A stretch of 7,137 nucleotides of DNA from Candidatus Thiodiazotropha taylori (GTDB lineage Bacteria > Pseudomonadota > Gammaproteobacteria > Chromatiales > Chromatiaceae), in assembly GCA_019100305.1 (NCBI GenBank), contig JAHRHW010000230.1:1-7137 (forward strand), written 5' to 3'. This document shows, piece after piece, positions 1 to 6,878 of the stretch. Under the pieces are notes generated by a model, which was not told the DNA's origin, ran no database searches, and was given only the letters and a program-made list of their open reading frames with translations. Made by a program: the position numbers and the translations under genes. Positions within the stretch are counted from its first letter, which is position 1, and each line of letters begins with the position of its first letter.

Positions 1-2695
1 GAATGTGATTGAGCGGATCCAGGTAGGCGTCTCTGCGACGGATCGATTGCTGCAGAACAGGGGCGTCATCGAGCAGTTCATTCAGCTGGGCGATGGTCAG
101 AATTTCAGCGCAGGTCAGTTCGTATTCGCGCTTGATCATATCGAAAATCGTTCGGCTGGTAGGCTTATCCAGACAGAGATCGGCGTACTTTTGCGCGATG
201 GTCATGTTGGTCTTGGTCAGGGCCATCTGGGCGTTATTCAGCAGGGCGTGAAAGAAGGGCCACTCCTGATACATGGTGCGCAGCTGTTTCAATCTGCCAG
301 GCTTGTTTTTGCGCCAGTTGGCCAAACCGCTGCCGATGCCATACCAACCGGGCAGATTCTGCCGCGACTGTCCCCAGCCGAATACCCAGGCGATCGCTCT
401 TACCGAGGACTTGGAACGGTTACCCTTGGTCCGATGGGAGGGCCTGGAGCCGATGTTCATCAGGCCGATCTCATTAACCGGGGTCGCCTCGTAGAAGTAG
501 TCGAGAAATCCGGGAGTCTGTTCAGTGAGTTTACGAAACTGTTGCTCACCAAGCGCGGCGATCTGTTGCATGATCTGGGTGTAGTCCTGTCGCTCCTCCT
601 TGACTCGGGATACCAGGCCCTGACTGGCTTTCAGCAGGCCGGTGATACCCATGGTCAGTTCGTAGATGGCTGTCTCCTGATTGCTGTATTTATAGGAGAG
701 AACTTCACCCTGTTCAGTAAATTTGATTTCGCCGTTGACGGTGTTTTTCGGCTGGGCGAGGATCGATTGATGGGTTGGTCCACCACCCCGCCCCACTGTA
801 CCTCCACGGCCGTGAAACAGTCGGCAGCGCAGTTTTTCCCGGTCGGCGAGGTCGATGATCCGCTGCTGTGTCTGGTAGAGATTCCAGGCTGAGGCCATGA
901 TGCCCCCATCCTTGGCTGAGTCGGAATAACCGAGCATGATCTCCTGCCGCCGATGGTTGGCATTCAGCAGGTTCTGATAGCAGGGGTTGGCGAACAGGCT
1001 TTTCAGAATCTCTTCACAACGCTTCAGATCGTCGATGGTTTCAAACAGGGGAGAGATCTCCAGCCGGCAGAACCAGCTGCCCTGTTGCAAGCCGAGCAGT
1101 CCGGAGAGGCTGCCGAGCAGTGCCACCTCCATGATGTCACTGGCCTGGTGGGTCATGGAGATCACGTACTGACCGATGACGTTTGGGCTGATGCTGGTTT
1201 GGGTTTCAGCAATCAGATCGAATACCGCCAGCATCTTGCGGCTCTCCTCCGATAAGCGGTCTCTCTGCAGCGGCTTGGTCAGACCGTTACTGATTTTGTC
1301 GTCAAGCAGGGCCAGTCTCTGTTCGGTATCGAGCTGCAGGTAGTTATCCGCATCGCCGCTCTGCTTGAGGATCTCCGCCACCGCTTCGCTGTGCAGTTTC
1401 GACTCCTGACGAATGTCCAGTGACATCAGGTAAAAACCAAAGGTCTCCGCCAGGTGTATCAGCTCCTGCAAGGCGCCCTCAGCCGCATCGCCATCGCCAT
1501 GGCTCAAGAGGGAGTTGTAGATCAGTTTCAGATCCCGTTGGAAGGCCTGTTCATCGGTATAGGCAGCGGCGTGACCGGACTCCTCAAGCGACTCGCCCGG
1601 CAGAGCAGGCATGGTCAGGCGTAATCGTTCACGCATGATGTAGAGCTTGCGCCGATAGGGCTCATCCTCGAAGCGGCGGGGATTGTCACAGAACAGCTGT
1701 TTGCAGATTTCGTTGTCGGTCTTCAGGCTCTCGGTAAAGGCCCAATTGGGATTACAGAAGCGGTTGGAGAAAGTCAGTTCGGCGATCAGGCTGTCGACCC
1801 GGCGGATATACTCCTGCAGAATAGTCTGCTGCTGCAGGGTCAGGGCAAGACGGGTAACCTCCGGTGTGACGAAGGGGTTGCCGTCCCGGTCGCCACCAAT
1901 CCAGGATCCGAAGCGGATGAAGGGTGAGAGTTGTACTCCGTGATAGTCGGGATGCTCTCCATAGACGCGTTCGATACCTGCCCGCAGCCGTCGATAGACC
2001 TGAGGTACCGCATCAAACAGGCTGCTTTGAAAATAGTGCAGACCGAGACGTATCTCGTTGCGCACTTCGGGACGAACCGCCCGGACCTCTTCGGTTTTCC
2101 AGAGTGTCTGGATCTGGGTCTTGAGTGAACGAATGGTCTGCTCGCGTTGCTCAAGTCGCCGTTTGGGGGCATCCAGATCCTCGCTGGTGAGAAAGATACG
2201 GCGCAACAGGTTCATGATCACCAGCCGTTTGGACTCGGTTGGGTGGGCCGTGAATACCGGAATGTAGGCTGCATCATCGAGTATGCTCTGCAGCTGATGC
2301 GGTTTGATATCCTGAGCATGAAACGCCCGCAGGGTATGGTCGAATGAGCCCTGCCATAACTCCTGGCCCTTGCCGGCGATGCGTCTGCGCTGGCGATGCA
2401 GAAAAGCCTCCTCTGCAATATTCACCAGCACGAAATAGATACTGAAAGCCCTGACGACGGCACTGAGCGTTTCCGGTTGCAGGGAGAGAATCAGCCGGGT
2501 GAGACGATCGTAAAGGGCAGGATCGTGCTTTCGATTCAGCTTGATGTAGCCTTTGCGCAGGCGCTCGACAACCGTATAGGTATCCTTGCCGACCTGTTCC
2601 TGCAGAACCTCACCCAGCAGTGTCCCCAGCAGACGCACACGGCTTCGAAGATTCTTGTCATGTTTAACACAGGCTTTGGTAAAACTGTCGGTCAT
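1..2695 (-). CDS. ppc: Phosphoenolpyruvate carboxylase, C-terminus cut by the window edge
   Basis: Cytoplasmic anaplerotic enzyme: PEP + bicarbonate gives oxaloacetate + phosphate. 898 complete codons are present and the frame stays open to the left edge. Signatures in order: the catalytic-His motif TAHPTESKR (His151), GGDRDGNP (residues 267-274, Arg270), GYSDSAKDGG (Lys595), and FHGRGGTVGRGGG (His628, Arg630, Arg636). Lys828 and Arg887/888 match E. coli residues that bind the feedback inhibitor aspartate. The E. coli counterparts I recall are His138, Lys546, His579, Arg587 and Lys773. All fall in one frame, so no frameshift is apparent. The visible end (DPLNHI) corresponds to about 40 residues before the E. 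coli C-terminus, so the essential C-terminal Asn lies outside the window. The expected full length is about 940 residues against 883 in E. coli, with the extra residues mostly between His151 and Lys595. The ATG at 2695 is the first start after an in-frame TAA; no clear Shine-Dalgarno precedes it. Identification is very secure. Confidence 0.98.
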   Translation of the reverse strand, partial: MTDSFTKACVKHDKNLRSRVRLLGTLLGEVLQEQVGKDTYTVVERLRKGYIKLNRKHDPALYDRLTRLILSLQPETLSAVVRAFSIYFVLVNIAEEAFLHRQRRRIAGKGQELWQGSFDHTLRAFHAQDIKPHQLQSILDDAAYIPVFTAHPTESKRLVIMNLLRRIFLTSEDLDAPKRRLEQREQTIRSLKTQIQTLWKTEEVRAVRPEVRNEIRLGLHYFQSSLFDAVPQVYRRLRAGIERVYGEHPDYHGVQLSPFIRFGSWIGGDRDGNPFVTPEVTRLALTLQQQTILQEYIRRVDSLIAELTFSNRFCNPNWAFTESLKTDNEICKQLFCDNPRRFEDEPYRRKLYIMRERLRLTMPALPGESLEESGHAAAYTDEQAFQRDLKLIYNSLLSHGDGDAAEGALQELIHLAETFGFYLMSLDIRQESKLHSEAVAEILKQSGDADNYLQLDTEQRLALLDDKISNGLTKPLQRDRLSEESRKMLAVFDLIAETQTSISPNVIGQYVISMTHQASDIMEVALLGSLSGLLGLQQGSWFCRLEISPLFETIDDLKRCEEILKSLFANPCYQNLLNANHRRQEIMLGYSDSAKDGGIMASAWNLYQTQQRIIDLADREKLRCRLFHGRGGTVGRGGGPTHQSILAQPKNTVNGEIKFTEQGEVLSYKYSNQETAIYELTMGITGLLKASQGLVSRVKEERQDYTQIMQQIAALGEQQFRKLTEQTPGFLDYFYEATPVNEIGLMNIGSRPSHRTKGNRSKSSVRAIAWVFGWGQSRQNLPGWYGIGSGLANWRKNKPGRLKQLRTMYQEWPFFHALLNNAQMALTKTNMTIAQKYADLCLDKPTSRTIFDMIKREYELTCAEILTIAQLNELLDDAPVLQQSIRRRDAYLDPLNHI

Positions 2696-2717
2696 TGTCA
2701 GCGGATCTATGTTTTAA

Positions 2718-2732
2718 GTTTATCTAGTAAAC
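2718..2732. promoter_or_regulatory. Dyad GTTTA-N5-TAAAC close to the ppc start
   Basis: Two perfect 5-base arms around a 5-base centre containing CTAG, ending 22 bases before the ppc ATG. It is operator-sized and AT-rich. It could be a repressor site or a chance dyad; nothing links it to a known regulator. Confidence 0.25.
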
Positions 2733-2736
2733 AGTA

Positions 2737-2754
2737 GCAGGGATATCACCCTGC
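2737..2754 (-). promoter_or_regulatory. Short stem-loop in the ppc leader
   Basis: GCAGGG and CCCTGC form a perfect 6-bp stem around a 6-base loop. No U-run follows on either strand, so it is not a normal intrinsic terminator. It lies about 40 bases before the ppc start, inside the leader if the candidate promoter is right, and could act as an RNA structure or an operator. Confidence 0.4.
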
Positions 2755-2758
2755 CACA

Positions 2759-2768
2759 CCCTATAGGG
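2759..2768. promoter_or_regulatory. Perfect palindrome CCCTATAGGG beside G-tracts
   Basis: A 10-bp perfect palindrome directly followed on the plus strand by G-tracts (2766-2769 and 2771-2775). C-tract/ATA/G-tract sites of this look serve as operators for CsoR-type and some MerR-type metal regulators. The resemblance is loose and no such regulator gene is in the window. Confidence 0.25.
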
Positions 2769-2791
2769 GAGGGGGTTGTATCGACATGATT

Positions 2792-2819
2792 TTTATCTGA
2801 ATCAGAAACTGAATAGCAA
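2792..2819 (-). promoter_or_regulatory. Candidate sigma-70 promoter for ppc
   Basis: On the minus strand TTGCTA (2819-2814) is followed after 16 bases by GATAAA (2797-2792), each matching 4 of 6 consensus positions. Transcription would begin near 2785, giving a leader of about 90 bases before the ppc ATG. Its position in the spacer is sensible, but the match is only moderate and was found by eye. Confidence 0.35.
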
Positions 2820-2846
2820 TTAATAGGTATCCAGAAGCTGATATCG

Positions 2847-2889
2847 GTTTGTTTGCGTTTGTTAGCGGTGTTTGGCGAGTATTTGCGGA
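2847..2889 (-). terminator. Possible Rho-dependent (rut-like) stretch after the dehydrogenase gene
   Basis: Starting about 10 bases after the dehydrogenase stop codon, the minus-strand transcript has 17 C and only 4 G in 43 bases, and I see no hairpin within it. C-rich, G-poor, unstructured RNA just after a gene is typical of Rho loading sites. No intrinsic terminator (hairpin plus U-run) is visible in the spacer, so a Rho site is a reasonable inference, not a demonstration. Confidence 0.35.
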
Positions 2890-2890
2890 A
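2851..2890 (+). repeat. Four degenerate 10-bp tandem units (NTTNGCGNNN)
   Basis: Reading the plus strand in tens from 2851 gives units beginning GTTTGCG, GTTAGCG, TTTGGCG and ATTTGCG. Positions 2, 3, 5, 6 and 7 (T, T, G, C, G) are identical in all four. The period equals about one DNA helix turn. The block lies about 155-195 bp upstream of the ppc start and overlaps the C-rich stretch on the other strand. It may be a binding array for a regulator or chance. Confidence 0.4.
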
Positions 2891-2899
2891 AAATGACCT

Positions 2900-5800
2900 T
2901 TAAACCAGCACCATCTCGATCCCGTCTTTCAACACTTGATCGATGAACTGTTGTTGCCACTGCTCACCGAGCCGCTGCTCGATTACTTCGAGTACCAGAT
3001 AGCGGGGTTTCAGCCCGGTCTCATCGGTATAGCGGCTGAGTCCTTGCTGACAGGCAGGGCAGCTGGTCAGCAGCTTGATCTCCGCTGGTTGTGCTCTTTT
3101 GGAGTGGATTGCCTGGATGCCTTTGTTAAGCTCTTCCGACTTGCGGAAACGCAGCTGATTGGCAATATCAGGGCGACTGGTGCCCAGGGTGCCCGCTTCG
3201 CCGCAGCATCGATCGCTAAGCTCCACTGGCTTACCGGTTAAACCGGAGACCACCTGCAACGGATTATACTGTTTGATCGGCGTATGGCAGGGATCGTGGT
3301 AGAGATACTCGGTCTCCTGCCTGCCGTCGAGGGCAATCCCCTTCTCCATCATATACTCATGAATATCGAGCAACCGGCAGCCGGGAAAGATCTTTTCAAA
3401 CTGATAGGCCTGCAGCTGATCCATGCAGGTGCCACATGAGACAAGCACGGTCTTGATGTCCATGTAGTTGAGGGTGTTGGCGATGCGGTGGAACAGTACC
3501 CGGTTTTCGGTGGTGATCTGTCGGCCTCTGGCATGCAGGCCGGCGGCGGTCTGCGGGTAACCGCAGCAGAGATAACCGGGTGGCAGGATGGTTTCCGCCC
3601 CCAACTCGTTGAGCATTGCCAGAGTGGCCAGGCCGATCTCACTGAACAGCCGTTCGGATCCGCAACCGGGAAAATAGAACACCGCATCGCTCTCCTCGCT
3701 GATCCGCTCGGGATTGCGCAGGATCGGTACGGAACGGGTATCCTCCAGTTTCAGGGCGTCCCGCAGGGTCTGTTTCGGCGGTTCGACACGGATCGGTTTC
3801 TGCAGCATCTCAACGGCCAGGTTTTGCGGTTTTGGGTTACCGGTGGTTGCATGGGGTGGTTGATCCTGCTGCTTCAGCAGCCCGGTTTTGGCCGCCAGGG
3901 TATGGCCCAGGTTGAGACCTTTGAAACCCCACTCCGCCAGACCCCGACGCATCCAGCGAATCGCTGTCGGGTTGGTCATATTGAGAAAGCTCATGGCGGC
4001 CTTGGCCCCCAGGCTGGAGCGCTTCTTGCCCCGGTCGATGAGGATCTTGCGCATCAGGGTGGTGACATCGCCGAAATCGATATTCACCGGACAGGGGCTC
4101 TCGCACTTGTGGCAGATGGTGCAGTGGTCGGCAACATCGTTCATTTCGGTGAAATGTTGCAGGGAGATACCGCGTCGGGTCTGCTCTTCATAGAGAAAGG
4201 CCTCGATGATCAGGCCGGTGGCAAGAATCTTGTTGCGTGGCGAGTAGAGCAGGTTGGCCCTGGGGATATGGGTCATACAGACCGGCTTGCATTTACCGCA
4301 GCGCAGACAGTGTTTGATCTCATCGTTGAGGGTGCCGAGTTCGCTCTCCTCAAGAATGATCGCCTCCTGCTCCAGCAGTCGCAGCGAGGGGGTATAGGCC
4401 ATCTCAAGGTCGGCGCCGGCGATCAGTTTGCCCCGGTTGAAGCGGCTTTCCGGATCGACCTGCTGTTTGTACTCGGCAAAGGCTTCCAGTTTCTCCTGCT
4501 CCATATACTGCAGCTTGGTCAGACCGATGCCGTGTTCCCCGGAGATGGCGCCATCCAGGCTGAGAACCAGATCCATGATCCGATCGACGATCCGGTCTGC
4601 CTGCTGCAGCATCGCATAGTTGTCCGAGTGGACCGGTATATTGGTATGCACATTGCCATCTCCGGCATGCATGTGCAGGGCCACGAAGAGACGTGAGTCG
4701 CGTAGTCGGGTATGGATTTCACGCATCGCAAGGCGTAGATTCCTCACCTCCTGACCGGAGAAGATCTCATCCAGGCGGGTGGCGATCTCGGTCCGGTAGG
4801 AGACCACCAGATCCCGTCTCAGCAGCAGATCCAGCAGCCGGTCATCTTTTCGGATCAGGGATCTGTCGAGGCCGTTGACCAGCTGGATATTCTCCTCCGC
4901 CGAGGCTTCAATGCGGCTCAACAGGGTATGCCAGCGGTTTCTCGCCTGTTCTACGGCCTGTTTGGCCAGGTCGAGCTTGGCCTGCAGAATGGAGCGGTTT
5001 TCGTCGCTCGCTTCAAAGTCGTCATCCGCTTTACGAAGTGAGTGATCACCAACCAGGTAGGCCAAGACTTCATCCGCAATGGTGATCTTGTTACGGATCG
5101 ACTCCTCGATATTGATCCGCTCGATGCCGCGACTGTAGTCGGCCAGTTTGTCCAGCGGAATGACCACATCCTCATTGATCTTAAAGGCGTTGGTATGGGC
5201 TGAGATGGCGGCGGTGCGTGAACGGTCGAGCCAGAAGTTGCGACGTGCCTCGGGACTGCTGGCGATAAACGCCTCCCCTTCCCGAGCCTGGGTCATGCGC
5301 ACCACCTCATCGGCGGCGCTCTCCAGCAGCGCCAGGTCATCGCTCACCAGATCGGCCAGCAGTACCATCTTTGGTCGTTCATGCCTGGCCGCCTTGGTGG
5401 AGTATTTTACCGCTTTCAAATAGCGCTCATCCAGATGTTCCAGACCGGCGAGCAGTACTTCTTCGTGTTTGTTCAGATAGTCCGTGAGCTCGACAATTGC
5501 CGGCACCGCTTTACCGATATCGGCGCCAAAAAACTCAAGACAGAGGGTACGAACCTGCTTGGGCATGCGATGCAGAACAAACCGGGCTGAGGTGATCAGG
5601 CCGTCACAGCCCTCTTTCTGTACGCCGGGCAGTCCAGAGAGAAACTTGTCGGTAACATCCTTGCCCAGACCTACTTTGCGGAAGGCCTGACCGGGCATGT
5701 TGAGGGTCTCCGCTTCACCCAGCTGCCGCTTGCCGCTGCTGTCGTAGCGGGTGAGTCTGAAGCTGACTTCCGGCTGATCGTGAATCTTGCCCAGGTTGTG

Positions 5801-6754
5801 GTTGAGCCGTTCGATCTCCAGCCACTCCCCCTGGGGGGTGACCATCCGCCAACTGGCCAGGTTATCCAGGGTGGTACCCCATAGGACCGCCTTCTTTCCG
5901 CCCGCATTCATGGCGATATTGCCGCCGATGGTCGAGGCGTCCTGGGAGGTGGGATCGACGGCAAAGGCGAGCCCTTTGGCATCCGCTTTTTCTGACACCC
6001 GGCGGGTCACCACTCCGGAGCCGACCTGGATGGTTGGCACTTCATGATCGACACCTGGCAGGCTGCTCGATTCGATCTCGGCGATCCCGTCAAGCTTCTC
6101 CGTATTGATCACCGCGCTGTGTGGATCCAGGGGGACGGCACTGCCGGTGTAACCGGTACCGCCGCCACGGGGAATCAGGGTCAGGCCGGAGTCGATACAG
6201 GCCTTGACGATCGGCGCCACCTCCTCTTCCCGGTCCGGGGTGATCACGACGAACGGGATCTCCACACGCCAGTCGGTGGCATCCGTCGCATGGGATACCC
6301 GGGCCAGGCCGCTGAAGTCGATGTTATCCGGCCGGGTCAGGCCGATCAGGTTACGCTTGGTTCTTCGGCGCAGCGCCAGCAGTTCGTCGAAACGCCGGGA
6401 AAATTCGTCGACGGCGCTACGGGTGGCGGCGTGCAGTTCCAGTGCCTGCTGGTTGTTATTGGCCCTGGACTCGAACTGCACAAGGCGATGGTTCAGGGCG
6501 TCGATGAGTGCCTTTCGTCGCTGCTCATTATCCAGCAGGTCATCCTGCAGGTAGGGGTTGCGGCTGATCACCCACATATCCCCCAGGATCTCAAACAGCA
6601 TTCTTGCGGAACGGCCAGTGCGACGGGTGCCCCTCAACTTCTCGATCAGGGTCCACATGGGTTTGCCGAGGAACCGGATAACGATCTCCCGGTCAGAGAA
6701 GGAGGTATAGTTATATGGGATTTCTCGAATCCGCGCAGTGGGCTGCTTGTTCAT
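2900..6754 (-). CDS. Fused FAD-linked 2-hydroxyacid dehydrogenase / Fe-S oxidoreductase (GlcD-GlcF type, DUF3683-like N-terminus)
   Basis: A 1284-residue protein. Residues 1 to about 160 (starting IPYNYTSFSDREI) resemble the DUF3683 domain, of unknown function. Residues about 165-400 are a PCMH-type FAD-binding domain with RGGGTGYTGSAVP (196-208) and SQDASTIGGNIAMNAGG (270-286). The oxidase C-terminal domain follows, with KINEDVVIPL (525-534), HMHAGDGNVH (694-703) and GEHGIGL (739-745). A helical, charged insertion separates the first of these motifs from the second. Next is a ferredoxin module with two CxxCxxCxxxC motifs (Cys816/819/822/826 and Cys878/881/884/888). A Pro-rich linker (about 960-1000) leads to two CCG domains (Cys1031, Cys1063-1064, Cys1107/1110; and Cys1156, Cys1183-1184, Cys1232/1235), the HdrB/GlcF/LldE type. 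The family oxidises 2-hydroxyacids to 2-oxoacids and reduces quinones. The substrate here (D-lactate, glycolate, D-2-hydroxyglutarate or other) cannot be read from sequence. No signal peptide or membrane segment is seen, so it is cytoplasmic or membrane-peripheral. The ATG at 6754 is the first after an in-frame TAG; no strong ribosome site is visible. Architecture is certain, substrate is not. Confidence 0.96.
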   Translation of the reverse strand: MNKQPTARIREIPYNYTSFSDREIVIRFLGKPMWTLIEKLRGTRRTGRSARMLFEILGDMWVISRNPYLQDDLLDNEQRRKALIDALNHRLVQFESRANNNQQALELHAATRSAVDEFSRRFDELLALRRRTKRNLIGLTRPDNIDFSGLARVSHATDATDWRVEIPFVVITPDREEEVAPIVKACIDSGLTLIPRGGGTGYTGSAVPLDPHSAVINTEKLDGIAEIESSSLPGVDHEVPTIQVGSGVVTRRVSEKADAKGLAFAVDPTSQDASTIGGNIAMNAGGKKAVLWGTTLDNLASWRMVTPQGEWLEIERLNHNLGKIHDQPEVSFRLTRYDSSGKRQLGEAETLNMPGQAFRKVGLGKDVTDKFLSGLPGVQKEGCDGLITSARFVLHRMPKQVRTLCLEFFGADIGKAVPAIVELTDYLNKHEEVLLAGLEHLDERYLKAVKYSTKAARHERPKMVLLADLVSDDLALLESAADEVVRMTQAREGEAFIASSPEARRNFWLDRSRTAAISAHTNAFKINEDVVIPLDKLADYSRGIERINIEESIRNKITIADEVLAYLVGDHSLRKADDDFEASDENRSILQAKLDLAKQAVEQARNRWHTLLSRIEASAEENIQLVNGLDRSLIRKDDRLLDLLLRRDLVVSYRTEIATRLDEIFSGQEVRNLRLAMREIHTRLRDSRLFVALHMHAGDGNVHTNIPVHSDNYAMLQQADRIVDRIMDLVLSLDGAISGEHGIGLTKLQYMEQEKLEAFAEYKQQVDPESRFNRGKLIAGADLEMAYTPSLRLLEQEAIILEESELGTLNDEIKHCLRCGKCKPVCMTHIPRANLLYSPRNKILATGLIIEAFLYEEQTRRGISLQHFTEMNDVADHCTICHKCESPCPVNIDFGDVTTLMRKILIDRGKKRSSLGAKAAMSFLNMTNPTAIRWMRRGLAEWGFKGLNLGHTLAAKTGLLKQQDQPPHATTGNPKPQNLAVEMLQKPIRVEPPKQTLRDALKLEDTRSVPILRNPERISEESDAVFYFPGCGSERLFSEIGLATLAMLNELGAETILPPGYLCCGYPQTAAGLHARGRQITTENRVLFHRIANTLNYMDIKTVLVSCGTCMDQLQAYQFEKIFPGCRLLDIHEYMMEKGIALDGRQETEYLYHDPCHTPIKQYNPLQVVSGLTGKPVELSDRCCGEAGTLGTSRPDIANQLRFRKSEELNKGIQAIHSKRAQPAEIKLLTSCPACQQGLSRYTDETGLKPRYLVLEVIEQRLGEQWQQQFIDQVLKDGIEMVLV

Positions 6755-6878
6755 CGGATGCAGGATAGTTCCAGAAGCGAAACGGCCTATTGTAACCTAA
6801 AAAAACAATGGGTCTTCAGTTTATAACTATAGAATTTATCAATAATATCGATCTTCAATCCATCTATGGGGTGAAATA
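6755..6878. other. Divergent intergenic region between the dehydrogenase and cytochrome genes
   Basis: This 124-bp stretch must hold promoters for both flanking genes. The part at 6795-6860 is clearly richer in A+T than the coding regions, with a run of seven A (6799-6805) and TATAACTATAGAAT (6822-6835), which could supply a -10 element for the cytochrome gene. A TACAAT hexamer reading on the minus strand (6794-6789) could be the -10 of the dehydrogenase gene, about 35 bases before its start. I could not pair either with a convincing -35 at normal spacing, so exact promoters are not assigned. No clear terminator or small gene is seen. Confidence 0.5.
6868..6874 (+). promoter_or_regulatory. 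Ribosome binding site of the cytochrome gene
   Basis: GGGGTGA lies just before the ATG at 6879 and matches most of the anti-Shine-Dalgarno complement (GGAGGTGA) with good spacing. It decides the start and contrasts with the two minus-strand genes, neither of which has a recognisable site. Confidence 0.7.

Noticed and set aside
5..892. Plus-strand open frame of 295 codons at the left edge
   Set aside because: It lies antisense to conserved ppc sequence including the GRGG and lysine motifs. The protein looks like a reversed-strand translation with no known family.
1840..2172. Minus-strand open frame of 110 codons inside ppc
   Set aside because: It is in a different frame from ppc, which is intact across this region with His151 and the GGDRDGNP motif in a single frame.
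2396..2737. Plus-strand open frame of 113 codons over the ppc start and part of its leader
   Set aside because: Antisense to the ppc N-terminus, with no ribosome site or family resemblance.
2737..2754. Intrinsic terminator at the GCAGGG/CCCTGC hairpin
   Set aside because: Stem of only 6 bp with no T-run on either strand, and it sits just before ppc, where a terminator would block the gene unless it were conditional.
3488..4696. Plus-strand open frame of 402 codons opposite the dehydrogenase gene
   Set aside because: It is fully antisense to the region encoding FAD C-terminal, ferredoxin and CCG motifs, has no recognisable domain and no ribosome site. Its openness follows from the GC-rich codon pattern of the real gene.
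6044..6826. Plus-strand open frame of 260 codons running into the divergent intergenic region
   Set aside because: Antisense to the N-terminal and FAD-binding domains of the dehydrogenase, with no known motif; it ends inside the intergenic region simply at the next stop.
6837..6855. FNR/Anr-type site (TTGAT-N4-ATCAA) in the divergent region
   Set aside because: The ATCAA and ATCGAT half-sites here are in direct, not inverted, order and the spacing does not fit.
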